49,781 nucleotides of DNA. Origin: Opitutia bacterium (GTDB lineage: Bacteria; Verrucomicrobiota; Verrucomicrobiae; Opitutales; Opitutaceae). This document shows, one piece after another, positions 1-7,802 of this stretch. Under the pieces are notes generated by a model, which ran no database searches, had not been told where the DNA came from, and was given only the letters and a program-made list of their open reading frames with translations. A program made the translations under genes and the position numbers. The stretch spans positions 1-49,781 of the forward strand of contig CANEVO010000013.1 of the NCBI GenBank assembly GCA_947442255.1. The letters run 5' to 3'. Positions within the stretch are counted from its first letter, which is position 1. The number at the start of each line of letters is the position of its first letter.

Positions 1-336
1 CAGCGTGATCCTTCGAAAAAGTTCACTCTCCTTCGTGTCACCCGGTGCGACGATTTTTCCGCTCTCACCGCCGCGTTGCAAAAAGGCGAAGGTGTCGAGG
101 CGCAGTCCGGATTTCTGTTTCTCTTCGCCGTGGCAAACGGCGCAATGCCGGTCGAGAATCGGCGCCACGCGCGCCTGAAAAAACGACGGCTCGCCCCGCG
201 CGATCAGCGTCAGGGCGAAAAAAACCAGTGTTTGAAAAAGGCCGGCACGGGTGGGCCGGTTCAGCGGGGCAAACCGATCGATGCCCCAACCGTTTCCGCC
301 CGCCCGTGGTCGCATCGCTTCAGGTGAGAATTCCAT
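1..336 (-). CDS. Planctomycete-type (PSCyt1) c-type cytochrome domain protein, partial
   Basis: Partial gene: only the first ~112 codons are present, the rest lies beyond the left edge. Translating the minus strand from an ATG at 336 gives a short N-terminus, one hydrophobic segment ([14 protein letters not shown], about residues 33-46) and then a heme-binding region [16 protein letters not shown] with a CxxCH motif, followed by [18 protein letters not shown]. That layout is typical of the PSCyt1 cytochrome module of Planctomycetes and Verrucomicrobia. The start overlaps the end of the DUF1501 gene by 17 bp; a second in-frame ATG at 315 lies just after that stop and is an alternative. The product is probably membrane-anchored and periplasmic. 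What follows the cytochrome domain (DUF1549, WD40 or other) cannot be seen. It is the third gene of the minus-strand operon. Confidence 0.8.
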   Translation of the reverse strand, partial: MEFSPEAMRPRAGGNGWGIDRFAPLNRPTRAGLFQTLVFFALTLIARGEPSFFQARVAPILDRHCAVCHGEEKQKSGLRLDTFAFLQRGGESGKIVAPGDTKESELFRRITL

Positions 337-1873
337 CGATGACTTTCGCGGGCAACACCCCCGTGAGTTTCTGGTCGAGGCCCTGGAATTTGAACGAGAG
401 CCGGTTGTGATCGATCCCGAAGAGGTGCAGGATCGTCGCGTGCAGATCGCGGATGTGCACGGGATCCTTCACGATGTTGTAGGAAAAATCGTCGGTCTGG
501 CCGAACGAGATTCCCGGTTTCACGCCGGCGCCCGCCATCCACATGCTGAAGCACCGCGGATGATGATCGCGGCCGTAGAGATCCCGCTTGAGTCCGCCCT
601 GGGAATAAACCGTGCGTCCGAACTCCCCGCCCCAGATCACCAGCGTGTCGTCCAGCATGCCGCGGCGCTTGAGATCCGCGATGAGCGCGTAGGTCGGGCG
701 GTCGGAATCTTCGCAGAGCGCGGTCAGCCGCCCCGGCACATCCGCATGCGTGTCCCAGCTGCGCAGGAAAACCTGCGAGAACCGCACGCCTCGCTCCGCC
801 ATGCGGCGAGCCATGAGACAATTGTAGGCAAACGTGCCCGGCTCCTTCGCCTTTGGCCCGTAGAGATCCCACGTCGAGGCCGGCTCATCGGACAGATTCG
901 TGAGCTCGGGCACGGAGGTCTGCATCCGGAACGCCATTTCGTACTGCGCGATTCGCGCATGCGTTTCGGGATCGCCGAGGCGTTCGTAAAGCTGGCGGTT
1001 GAGCGCGTTGACGCCGTCCACCATCGCGCGGCGCGCGTCGGGATTGATGCCCTTCGGATTGTTGAGATAGAGCACTGGGTCGTTGCCGGCGCGCAAAGCG
1101 ACCGCCGCATGTTCCGGCGACAAAAATCCCGCTGACCACAGGCGGTTGGACAACGCCTGCACGTTTTTCGTCACGGGCATTTTCGACGTCATGACGACGA
1201 ACGTCGGCAACTCCTCGTTCATCGCGCCGAGGCCATACGACAGCCACGAACCGAGCGAGGGGCGGCCGGGAAACATGTTGCCGGTCGTGATCTGGAGGAT
1301 AGCCGGCTCGTGATTGATGGCCTCGGTGTAGAGCGACTTGATGACGGCGATTTCGTCCGCGATTTTCGCCGTCCAAGGGAAAAGCTCAGACACCCAGTGC
1401 CCGGCTTTGCCGTGCTGCTTGAACTTGAACATGCTCGGCGCGATCGGCAGGCGCGCCTGACTGGCCGTCATGCCCGTGAGCACCTGCCCGCCGCGCACCG
1501 ACTCGGGCAGATCCTTGTCGAACAGCTCCGCGAGCTGCGGCTTGTAGTCCCAAGTTTCAAGCTGCGACGGCGCGCCGGCCATGAACAGATAGATGGCGCG
1601 CTTGGCCTTCGGGGCAAAGTGCGGGCGTATCTCCGGCAACAACGCTCCGTCGGCCAGCAGTTGCGGCGCGGATTTACCCAGAATCGTGGCGAGACCGGCC
1701 CACGCGAGCGCCTTGCCGCCGCGGCTGAGAAAATGGCGCCGGGTTTCGAGTTCGAGCCACTCGCGTTTGAGCGAGTCCGCCACCGGCAGGTCCCACACCG
1801 TCGGATGCTCCCCGGCATGGTCCGAGCAGAGGTGGGCATGGGGATCGTGCTGATCGTGGGGAAACATGGTCAA
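320..1873 (-). CDS. DUF1501 domain-containing exported protein
   Basis: A 517-residue protein of the DUF1501 family, which has an alkaline-phosphatase/sulfatase-like fold; no reaction is established. A twin-arginine-like segment ([22 protein letters not shown], starting about residue 45) suggests Tat export, but it is preceded by an unusually long N-terminus. Family marks visible include [48 protein letters not shown] and the C-terminal [21 protein letters not shown]. It lies 84 bp downstream of the DUF1553 gene and overlaps the next cytochrome gene. DUF1501 and DUF1553 genes almost always occur as neighbours in this phylum, so the two products probably act on the same periplasmic substrate (inference). 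The reading frame is intact. Confidence 0.92.
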   Translation of the reverse strand: MTMFPHDQHDPHAHLCSDHAGEHPTVWDLPVADSLKREWLELETRRHFLSRGGKALAWAGLATILGKSAPQLLADGALLPEIRPHFAPKAKRAIYLFMAGAPSQLETWDYKPQLAELFDKDLPESVRGGQVLTGMTASQARLPIAPSMFKFKQHGKAGHWVSELFPWTAKIADEIAVIKSLYTEAINHEPAILQITTGNMFPGRPSLGSWLSYGLGAMNEELPTFVVMTSKMPVTKNVQALSNRLWSAGFLSPEHAAVALRAGNDPVLYLNNPKGINPDARRAMVDGVNALNRQLYERLGDPETHARIAQYEMAFRMQTSVPELTNLSDEPASTWDLYGPKAKEPGTFAYNCLMARRMAERGVRFSQVFLRSWDTHADVPGRLTALCEDSDRPTYALIADLKRRGMLDDTLVIWGGEFGRTVYSQGGLKRDLYGRDHHPRCFSMWMAGAGVKPGISFGQTDDFSYNIVKDPVHIRDLHATILHLFGIDHNRLSFKFQGLDQKLTGVLPAKVIDGILT

Positions 1874-1957
1874 GGGGCAAAAATCAGCTCCGACGGACTC
1901 CGGTGTCGCCGCGGAAAGTGCGGGCCAATCTCAATCGCGATCGTTGGTTCACGCGCT

Positions 1958-4900
1958 TCATTTGTTCAGGAATTCGTCGAGGTTGAGAAACTCGCTCGCC
2001 ACGAGGGTCCACGCCGCGAGTTCGCGCGGGTCCAGCATCGGATCGGCCGGCGATTCGCCCACGGTGAGCAACGCCTTCGCGTCCTCTTCCCGGCTGGCGA
2101 AATGGCCGCGGTAGGTTGTCACCGATTTGTCGACGAGCTTCCCCTCGGCGGGAGTGAGCGTGCGGCCCACGGTTGCCCGGGCCACGAACGCCAGGCGCAC
2201 GGCGTCGCCCGGCCCGGCGCGGAGTGCATGCTCGGCCAGCTTTCGCGCCGCCTCGACCCACTGCGGATCGTTCATGGTGACGAAAGCCTGCAGCGGCGTG
2301 TTGGTGCGGGCCCGGCGCGTGCAAACCACTTCGCGCGACGTCGCGTCGAACGTCTCCATGCCCGGCGGCGGCGAGGCTCGCTTCCAAAACGTGTAAACGC
2401 TGCGCCGGTAAAGATTCTCCCCTGTGTCGGGCTCGTAGTGTTTTGTGTTTGACTCGGGCATCGCCACTTCCTCCCACAGCCCCGGCGGCTGGTAGGGTTT
2501 GACCGACGGCCCGCCCACTTTCTCCACCAGCAAGCCCGCAGCCGTCAGGGCGGCATCGCGCAGCACCTCGCCGTCCATCCGAAAACGCGGGCCGCGCGAA
2601 AGCAGCCGGTTACCTGGATCTTTCGCGAGCCGGTCCGGGGTCAGCGCGGCCGACTGCCGATAAGTCGCGGACGTGACCAGCAACCGGTAGAGTTCCTTCA
2701 CATCCCAGCCGCTCTCGCGAAACTCCACCGCCAGCCAGTCGAGTAATTCCGGATGCGACGGACGCGTGCCCATCACGCCGAAATCGCCCGCCGTCTCGAC
2801 CAGGCCGCGGCCGAAAACCTCCTGCCACATCCGATTCACGGTTACCCGCGCAAAAAGCGGCTGCTCGGGAGACACAAGCCAGTCCCCGAGGCCGCGCCGG
2901 TTCGGCGCCGCCCCCGGCGGCAGCTTCGGCAGGAAGTGCGGCGTGGCCGGGCCCACGCGTTCCAGGCGCGCGAAATAGTCCCCCCGCTTCAGCAGGTCGG
3001 CATAGCCCGGCGACGTCTTCTCGACCGCGATCAGCGTGGGCGTGCCGTCGGCGGTCAGCACGTCGAACGCGGCTTGATGCGTCGCCACCGCGGCGGCAAG
3101 CGCCTTGGTCTCGGCCTCAACCTCGCCGAGGAAATAACGGTCGGCGGCAACAAAGGCCTCGTCCGTGGTCCACTTCGCCGGATCCGGCTGCCGCGCCACG
3201 ATCTCGGCGGCGACATCCTCGAACGGCAGCCGCGCCACTTCATCCGCCGCCAGCGCGCGGCGATAAAAACGCACGTCCTGAAAACGCGTCTCGCGCATCG
3301 GCTGGGCGTCGTCGCGCCGGCCCAGATGCATCGTCGCCTCGGTGCGGATCGAGGCCTCGCGCAGGGTGTCGCGTTTCACCTCGGTTTCGACCGCCCGGCC
3401 GTTGACATAAAGCTTTACCCCGGCGGCGCGGCGCGATCCGTCGTAGGTAAAAAACACGTGGAGCCACTCGTCGCGGGTGAACGGCTCCTTGGTCACGAGG
3501 GAAATGCCGGACTCCGGGGCATCGCCGACGAGGTTCACGGAAATCTTGAGCGCCTCGTAATAGATCTCCCAACCGGCGCCACCCTTGCCGTTGTCGTCCC
3601 GCATGCGCGCGAGGAGCGAGCCGTTCCCCGTGCCGGTCCGCACGCCCCCGCCGGGCTTCGCCCGCAGCATCATCCAACCGCCCGTGGAAAACTTGTCGTC
3701 GGCCTCGACGTCGCCCGTTTTGGCGAGCGCGAGCCGCGTGAAAATATCCATGCGCATCGACGGCCAGAACCAGCTGCTTTCACCCCAGATGAGCGGATTG
3801 GTATCGGCCTTGAAGGTCGGAATGCGTGCAGCGGGAGCGCTGTTCTTCACCGTGTCGCCCGCGCCCTCGTCGAGCCGGAGACGCAGCTCGAGGGCGTCGG
3901 CCACGACCGGTTTGGGTCGATGGCCGGCGCCTAGCCATGCCCCGACCAGTTCCCGGGCGCGGCTCCGCCGGTCGTCGAGCTTCTGCTGCAACTCCGCCCG
4001 GCGGGCGAGCACGGCCTCCGCGGCGGCCCGATTTTCCTCCTTGGGCACCCGCAAAACGGGCCCCGGCTCGGCGATGTTCAAATCCCAGGGTTTTTCGAGC
4101 GTGTTGCCGAGAAAGGCCGCCAGCCCGTAGAAATCGCGCTGCGAAATCGGATCGAACTTGTGATCGTGACACGCCGCGCAACCCGTCGTGAGCCCCAGAA
4201 AAGTCAGCCCGAACGCCTCGACGCGGTCGCGGGTCTGGTTGACGTAAACTTCCTCGGTCACCGTGCCACCTTCGTTGGTGGTCATGTTGCACCGCATGAA
4301 CCCGGTCGCCGCCAGTTCATCGAGCGTCTTGGCGGGCAGGAGATCCCCGGCAAGCTGCTCGCGCACAAAACGGTCGAACGGCTTGTTCCCGTTGAACGCG
4401 CGGATGACGTAGTCGCGATACGGCCAGATCGCGCGGTAGTTGTCGAAATGGATGCCGTGCGTGTCGGCGTAACGCACGTAGTCGAGCCAGTAACGCGCCC
4501 GATGCTCACCGAAACGCGGGCTGGCCAGCAACCGGTCGACGACCCCCTCATACGCATCGGGTGATTGGTCGGCAAGAAACGCATCGATCTCCGCCGGCGA
4601 TGGCGGCAGGCCCGTGAGGTCGAGAGCCACGCGCCGCAGCAGCGCGGCACGATCCGCCTCGGGCGATACCGCCAGCCCTTCACGACCGAGCCGCGCGAGA
4701 ATAAACCGGTCGACCCCCGTGCGCGGCCAGCCGGCTGAGGACCCCGCCACGACCGGGAGTCCCGGCCGCTTCGGCGCGATAAAGGCCCAGTGCTCCTGAT
4801 ACTCCGCCCCCTCGGCGACCCAGCGGCGCAACAGCGCTTTTTGCTCCGGCTTGAGGGTCTTGTGCGCCTCCGGCGGCGGCATCATTTCCTTTTCCTTGGT

Positions 4901-5251
4901 CGATTCGATGCGGCGGACGAGCGGGCTGCGGTCCGCATCGCCGGGGATGATCACCTTCCCACCTTCCTTGCGCGGCGCAAAAGCATACTCCGCCCGATCG
5001 AGCCGCAGTTCGCCCTTGCGCGAGCCGGGATCGGGACCGTGGCACGCATAGCAGTTTTCCGAAAGGATCGGCTGGATGTGCTCGTTAAACGAAAGTTTCG
5101 CGGGCAAGGCACCGGCCGTCCGCTTGGACGGCGCGGCAACTTCACGTTTCTGGCAGCCGGCCGAGAACAACAGCATTAAACCGGCGACACCGAGTCCGGC
5201 AAAAGCCACCGCAAGCGCAGGAGTAAAGTGCGGGAAGGGGGTACGACGCAC
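1958..5251 (-). CDS. PSD1/planctomycete cytochrome c lipoprotein (PSCyt1-DUF1549-LamG-like-DUF1553)
   Basis: A 1097-residue multidomain exported protein. The N-terminus ends in a lipobox (LLFSAGC, Cys about residue 33), suggesting an outer-membrane lipoprotein. The order is: PSCyt1 with heme motif CYACHG (about residue 67); DUF1549/PSCyt2 with a second heme motif in CAACHDHKFDPISQRDFY; a central LamG/concanavalin-like region (LHVFFTYDGSRRAAGVKLYVNG); and a C-terminal DUF1553 domain (RVTVNRMWQEVFGRGLVETAGDFG, TNTPLQAFVTMNDPQWVEAARKLA). The architecture is common in Planctomycetes and Verrucomicrobia and is often linked to degradation of complex polysaccharides, but no catalytic activity is established. 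It is the first gene of the minus-strand operon that continues with DUF1501 and a second cytochrome. No frameshift is seen. Confidence 0.92.
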   Translation of the reverse strand: MRRTPFPHFTPALAVAFAGLGVAGLMLLFSAGCQKREVAAPSKRTAGALPAKLSFNEHIQPILSENCYACHGPDPGSRKGELRLDRAEYAFAPRKEGGKVIIPGDADRSPLVRRIESTKEKEMMPPPEAHKTLKPEQKALLRRWVAEGAEYQEHWAFIAPKRPGLPVVAGSSAGWPRTGVDRFILARLGREGLAVSPEADRAALLRRVALDLTGLPPSPAEIDAFLADQSPDAYEGVVDRLLASPRFGEHRARYWLDYVRYADTHGIHFDNYRAIWPYRDYVIRAFNGNKPFDRFVREQLAGDLLPAKTLDELAATGFMRCNMTTNEGGTVTEEVYVNQTRDRVEAFGLTFLGLTTGCAACHDHKFDPISQRDFYGLAAFLGNTLEKPWDLNIAEPGPVLRVPKEENRAAAEAVLARRAELQQKLDDRRSRARELVGAWLGAGHRPKPVVADALELRLRLDEGAGDTVKNSAPAARIPTFKADTNPLIWGESSWFWPSMRMDIFTRLALAKTGDVEADDKFSTGGWMMLRAKPGGGVRTGTGNGSLLARMRDDNGKGGAGWEIYYEALKISVNLVGDAPESGISLVTKEPFTRDEWLHVFFTYDGSRRAAGVKLYVNGRAVETEVKRDTLREASIRTEATMHLGRRDDAQPMRETRFQDVRFYRRALAADEVARLPFEDVAAEIVARQPDPAKWTTDEAFVAADRYFLGEVEAETKALAAAVATHQAAFDVLTADGTPTLIAVEKTSPGYADLLKRGDYFARLERVGPATPHFLPKLPPGAAPNRRGLGDWLVSPEQPLFARVTVNRMWQEVFGRGLVETAGDFGVMGTRPSHPELLDWLAVEFRESGWDVKELYRLLVTSATYRQSAALTPDRLAKDPGNRLLSRGPRFRMDGEVLRDAALTAAGLLVEKVGGPSVKPYQPPGLWEEVAMPESNTKHYEPDTGENLYRRSVYTFWKRASPPPGMETFDATSREVVCTRRARTNTPLQAFVTMNDPQWVEAARKLAEHALRAGPGDAVRLAFVARATVGRTLTPAEGKLVDKSVTTYRGHFASREEDAKALLTVGESPADPMLDPRELAAWTLVASEFLNLDEFLNK

Positions 5252-5390
5252 GCACGACGACTAGGCGGCGTTTCGATGGGAGCAAGCGAACTCCGGCTTT
5301 TCCGCACAGGATTCGGCGGCCAGAAAATTTTAGCGGCGATCGGTGGCCATCGCCACCCGGCTGAAACCCGTCGGAGTTGGCACTATTCCC

Positions 5391-5420
5391 TTGTCCAACG
5401 CCTGCGGCCGACAATATACC
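5391..5420 (+). promoter_or_regulatory. Possible sigma70-type promoter for the DUF5069-like gene
   Basis: TTGTCC (5391-5396) and TATACC (5415-5420) are separated by 18 bp, about 110 bp upstream of the ATG at 5529. The stretch is less GC-rich than its surroundings. The rest of the 5252-5528 gap holds no gene I can support; the divergent DUF1553 operon must also start here, but no convincing minus-strand promoter was seen. The match is weak and rests only on the hexamers. Confidence 0.3.
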
Positions 5421-5528
5421 CGTGATTCCCATTACGCAGTGACTCAAATTTCGCGCAGGTGTATTCGCCGCTAATCGCCTGCGCATCCTTCCAGCGACAC
5501 CAACGTTTGTTCCCACCCCCTGATTGCC

Positions 5529-5975
5529 ATGAGTGATTCCCACGTTCCCATGATTCCTTGCAACGTCGCCGGCCCGCTGGGCGTTCTGCACCTTCCCCGG
5601 CTTTGGTTAAAAGTCTCCCTCGAAGCCCGCGGTAAGCTGGCGGCGGGCTACCCCGGCATCGGCAAGGGTTTCGACCAGATGGTGATCAGCGGTCTCGGAC
5701 TCACGGCCGATGCCGTCCGCAACTTCATCACGGCGAACAAGCCCACCTATGCCCAATTCGAATCGTGGGTGAAGGCGCAGCCGGGCGTTAAGCTGGGACG
5801 CGCCTCGGTGCACGAACTCAATCAATCCATCCTCAACTACCATCACGACGCCGCCACCCAGAAGGAAATCCGGGCCGGCGCCGGTTTCCCGGAAGATGGC
5901 TCGGTCCTGGGTGCGGCCGTGGAACTGAACGCCCTCGACGACTGGCAGTCGTTTCACACCGCGGTGCTGCGCTGA
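5529..5975 (+). CDS. DUF5069-like protein
   Basis: A 148-residue cytoplasmic protein with no signal peptide or membrane segment. The N-terminal part (LPRLWLKVSLEARGKLAAGYPG, then GLGLTADAVRNFITANKPTYAQFESWVK) resembles DUF5069, a small family of unknown function common in Verrucomicrobiota and Planctomycetes. The C-terminal third (ELNQSILNYHHDAATQKEI...LDDWQSFHTAVL) is also typical, with a WxxFH near the end. It is a monocistronic gene between two hairpin-bearing gaps. Family assignment is by recalled pattern, not by search. No function is proposed. Confidence 0.7.
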   Translation: MSDSHVPMIPCNVAGPLGVLHLPRLWLKVSLEARGKLAAGYPGIGKGFDQMVISGLGLTADAVRNFITANKPTYAQFESWVKAQPGVKLGRASVHELNQSILNYHHDAATQKEIRAGAGFPEDGSVLGAAVELNALDDWQSFHTAVLR

Positions 5976-5979
5976 TACC

Positions 5980-6048
5980 GCCGCGTATTCGCGGCTGTAC
6001 GAGCCTTGCGTCGCCGCGGGATTGCCCGTCCTTCGGACAATTCCGCGG
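5980..6048. terminator. Two hairpins downstream of the DUF5069-like gene
   Basis: A 6-bp hairpin GCCGCG-TATT-CGCGGC (5980-5995) starts 4 bp after the stop codon. A longer imperfect one follows: CCGCGGGATTG (6014-6024) pairs with CAATTCCGCGG (6038-6048), with one G-T wobble. Neither has a good T-tract. They may act as a terminator or processing signal, or be REP-like repeats. Confidence 0.45.
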
Positions 6049-6107
6049 TGATCTGAATTTCCCCTCAATCGAGCCCACCCCTGTCCGGCCTGCCACTCCC
6101 CCCCACA

Positions 6108-7130
6108 ATGATCGCATTCACGAAATCGTTCCGCGGCATCCTGATCCTCGCAGCCCTGACCGCCCACGCCCTCGCTCTGGATTTTCGGGCCGACCCCAAC
6201 TGGCTGAAGCTGCCGTCCGGCCGGCCCCAGCTCGGCAATCAGCACGGCGATGTGGCCGTCAGCGCCAAGGGCGAGGTGTATGTCAGCACCATGGACCCCA
6301 AGGCGGGCATCATGGTCTTCAATGCGGAAGGCAAATACCTCCGCAATGTCCCCGGGGCGCCGGATGATTTTCACGGGTTCGTGATCCGCAAGGACCGGGG
6401 CCAGGAGTTCATTTTCGGTCCCCGCCTCAACGGCCAGACGATCCTCAAGCTGACGCTCGACGGCCAGAAGGTGCTCGAGATCCCGGCCTCGGCCATTCCC
6501 GACCAATTCAAAGTGGAAACGCCGAAGACGAAGAAAAACGCCCAGGGCGAAACCGTGCCCAACCCCGATGCGGGAAAACGGATCGTCCGCCTGACCGCGA
6601 TGGACGTCGCGCCCAACGGCGATCTTTTTGTGACGGACGGCTATTCGAGCGACTACGTCCACCGCTTCGACCGGACCGGGAAATACCTCGCGTCCTTCGG
6701 CGGCAAGAAGGAGCCCTACAATTTCAAGACCCTGCACAAGATCGCCATCGATACGCGGTTCAACCCGTTGCGCATCGTCGCCTGTGACCGTGCCAACAAC
6801 CGGGTGGTGCACCTTTCGCTTGATGGTAAATTTCTTGGCATCGTCGCGACAGATCTGCTGTTACCGGCGGCCGTGGCCGTACAAGGAAACTATTTGGCCA
6901 TCGGCGAACTCAAGGGGCAGGTCACGGTGCTCGACAAGGCGGGCCAGGTGGTCGCCAAGCTGGGCACCAACACGAATGCCGACGAAGCGGGTAAGAACAC
7001 TCCCAAGCCGGAAGCATGGCGGCCCGGCGTCGTCACCGCGCCGCATGGCGTGGTGTTCCTGGCGAACGGCGACCTGTTGGTTTCGGAATACAGTCTCTTC
7101 GGCCGCGTCCACCGGTTTAACCGGCAGTAG
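6108..7130 (+). CDS. Exported six-bladed beta-propeller (NHL-repeat-like) protein
   Basis: A 340-residue protein with a clear signal peptide (hydrophobic core ILILAALTAHALA ending near residue 24). The mature part shows repeating beta-propeller blades: GDVAVSAKGEVYVSTMDPKAGIMVFNAEGKYL, TAMDVAPNGDLFVTDGYSSDYVHRFDRTGKYLASFG, IAIDTRFNPLRIVACDRANNRVVHLSLDGKFL and PHGVVFLANGDLLVSEYSLFGRVHRFNR. These match NHL/SMP-30-type blades (x-G-x-hydrophobic-V-x-D). Such proteins are usually periplasmic binding or hydrolase scaffolds, and no catalytic residues were identified. The gene ends directly at a strong GC palindrome. Function unknown. Confidence 0.85.
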   Translation: MIAFTKSFRGILILAALTAHALALDFRADPNWLKLPSGRPQLGNQHGDVAVSAKGEVYVSTMDPKAGIMVFNAEGKYLRNVPGAPDDFHGFVIRKDRGQEFIFGPRLNGQTILKLTLDGQKVLEIPASAIPDQFKVETPKTKKNAQGETVPNPDAGKRIVRLTAMDVAPNGDLFVTDGYSSDYVHRFDRTGKYLASFGGKKEPYNFKTLHKIAIDTRFNPLRIVACDRANNRVVHLSLDGKFLGIVATDLLLPAAVAVQGNYLAIGELKGQVTVLDKAGQVVAKLGTNTNADEAGKNTPKPEAWRPGVVTAPHGVVFLANGDLLVSEYSLFGRVHRFNRQ

Positions 7131-7154
7131 CCGCCGCCGCCCGGGCGGCGGCGG
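7131..7154. terminator. Perfect 24-bp GC palindrome after the beta-propeller gene
   Basis: A perfect 12+12 bp palindrome (CCGCCGCCGCCC / GGGCGGCGGCGG) begins at the base after the TAG stop and is followed by GTTATTTC. The position and stem strength suggest transcription termination, although the T-tract is poor. Confidence 0.5.
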
Positions 7155-7201
7155 GTTATTTCGGGATTGGAAGCGTCGCCCACAGGCGATTGACCTTCTG
7201 C

Positions 7202-7774
7202 ATGGGCGCCCTGACCAACGGCACGTTGCCCAAACTGCCCCCGGCTCCCCCCGCGGTGGCGAGCGTGCAGGCCGCCCTGACCGCCCTCGAGGAATCACGC
7301 TCGGATGCGGAACTGGCCCGACTGCTTGTGAACGTCGACGGCGGCCCGTTGGACGACGCGCTCCGACAGGCGCAGGCCCACGCGCTGGCGCTGAACGAAC
7401 TCACCAAGCCGGTCGGGCATGCCATCGACGTCTGGGAGAAACAGGTCGCGCACACCACCGGGCAGGAAGCCCTGCGCCGCGACTTCACTGCCGCCCGGTT
7501 GAACTACAACGCCACCCGCTACGACAGCGAGGCGCGCCTGAATCAGGCCATCGCCGGGCTGTTCGAATTACAGGTGCGGAAGAGCAACATCTCCGCGGAA
7601 CGGCACCATCGCCGCAGTTCACGTTTTTTCTACGGCATGCTCGCGGCTCAACTCGGAGTGATTGTGTCGACGCTGGCCATGGCTGCCCACCAACGCAGCC
7701 TCCTGTGGGCCATCGCGGCCGGCGCCGGTGCCGTGGCGATCGCGTTCGCCGTTTACGTTCTGGTGTACGTCTGA
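7202..7774 (+). CDS. Small inner-membrane protein of unknown function, C-terminal double TM
   Basis: About 190 residues from the ATG at 7202; a TTG at 7190 is an alternative start, and neither has a clear Shine-Dalgarno. The N-terminal two thirds are soluble and helix-rich (QAALTALEESRSDAELARLL, LNELTKPVGHAIDVWEKQVAH). After a basic stretch (RKSNISAERHHRRSSR) come two adjacent membrane helices (FFYGMLAAQLGVIVSTLAMAA and LLWAIAAGAGAVAIAFAVYVLVYV). The layout weakly resembles DUF4337 proteins, but I would not assign the family. The gene sits between two hairpins and is convergent with parC. Confidence 0.7.
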   Translation: MGALTNGTLPKLPPAPPAVASVQAALTALEESRSDAELARLLVNVDGGPLDDALRQAQAHALALNELTKPVGHAIDVWEKQVAHTTGQEALRRDFTAARLNYNATRYDSEARLNQAIAGLFELQVRKSNISAERHHRRSSRFFYGMLAAQLGVIVSTLAMAAHQRSLLWAIAAGAGAVAIAFAVYVLVYV

Positions 7775-7776
7775 AC

Positions 7777-7800
7777 GTCGCGACCCTTTCGGGTCGCGGC
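7777..7800. terminator. Bidirectional terminator hairpin between convergent genes
   Basis: CGCGACCC (7779-7786), loop TTTC, GGGTCGCG (7791-7798) form a perfect 8-bp stem, extendable by a T-G and a G-C pair to 7777-7800. It lies 2 bp after the stop of the membrane protein gene and 2 bp before the parC stop on the other strand, so it can serve both. Confidence 0.65.
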
Positions 7801-7802
7801 GC

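Noticed and set aside
5367..5396. TTGGCAC...TTGTCC as a sigma54 promoter upstream of the DUF5069-like gene
   Set aside because: The GG and GC elements are not at the required 10-bp spacing; the -12 GC is absent.
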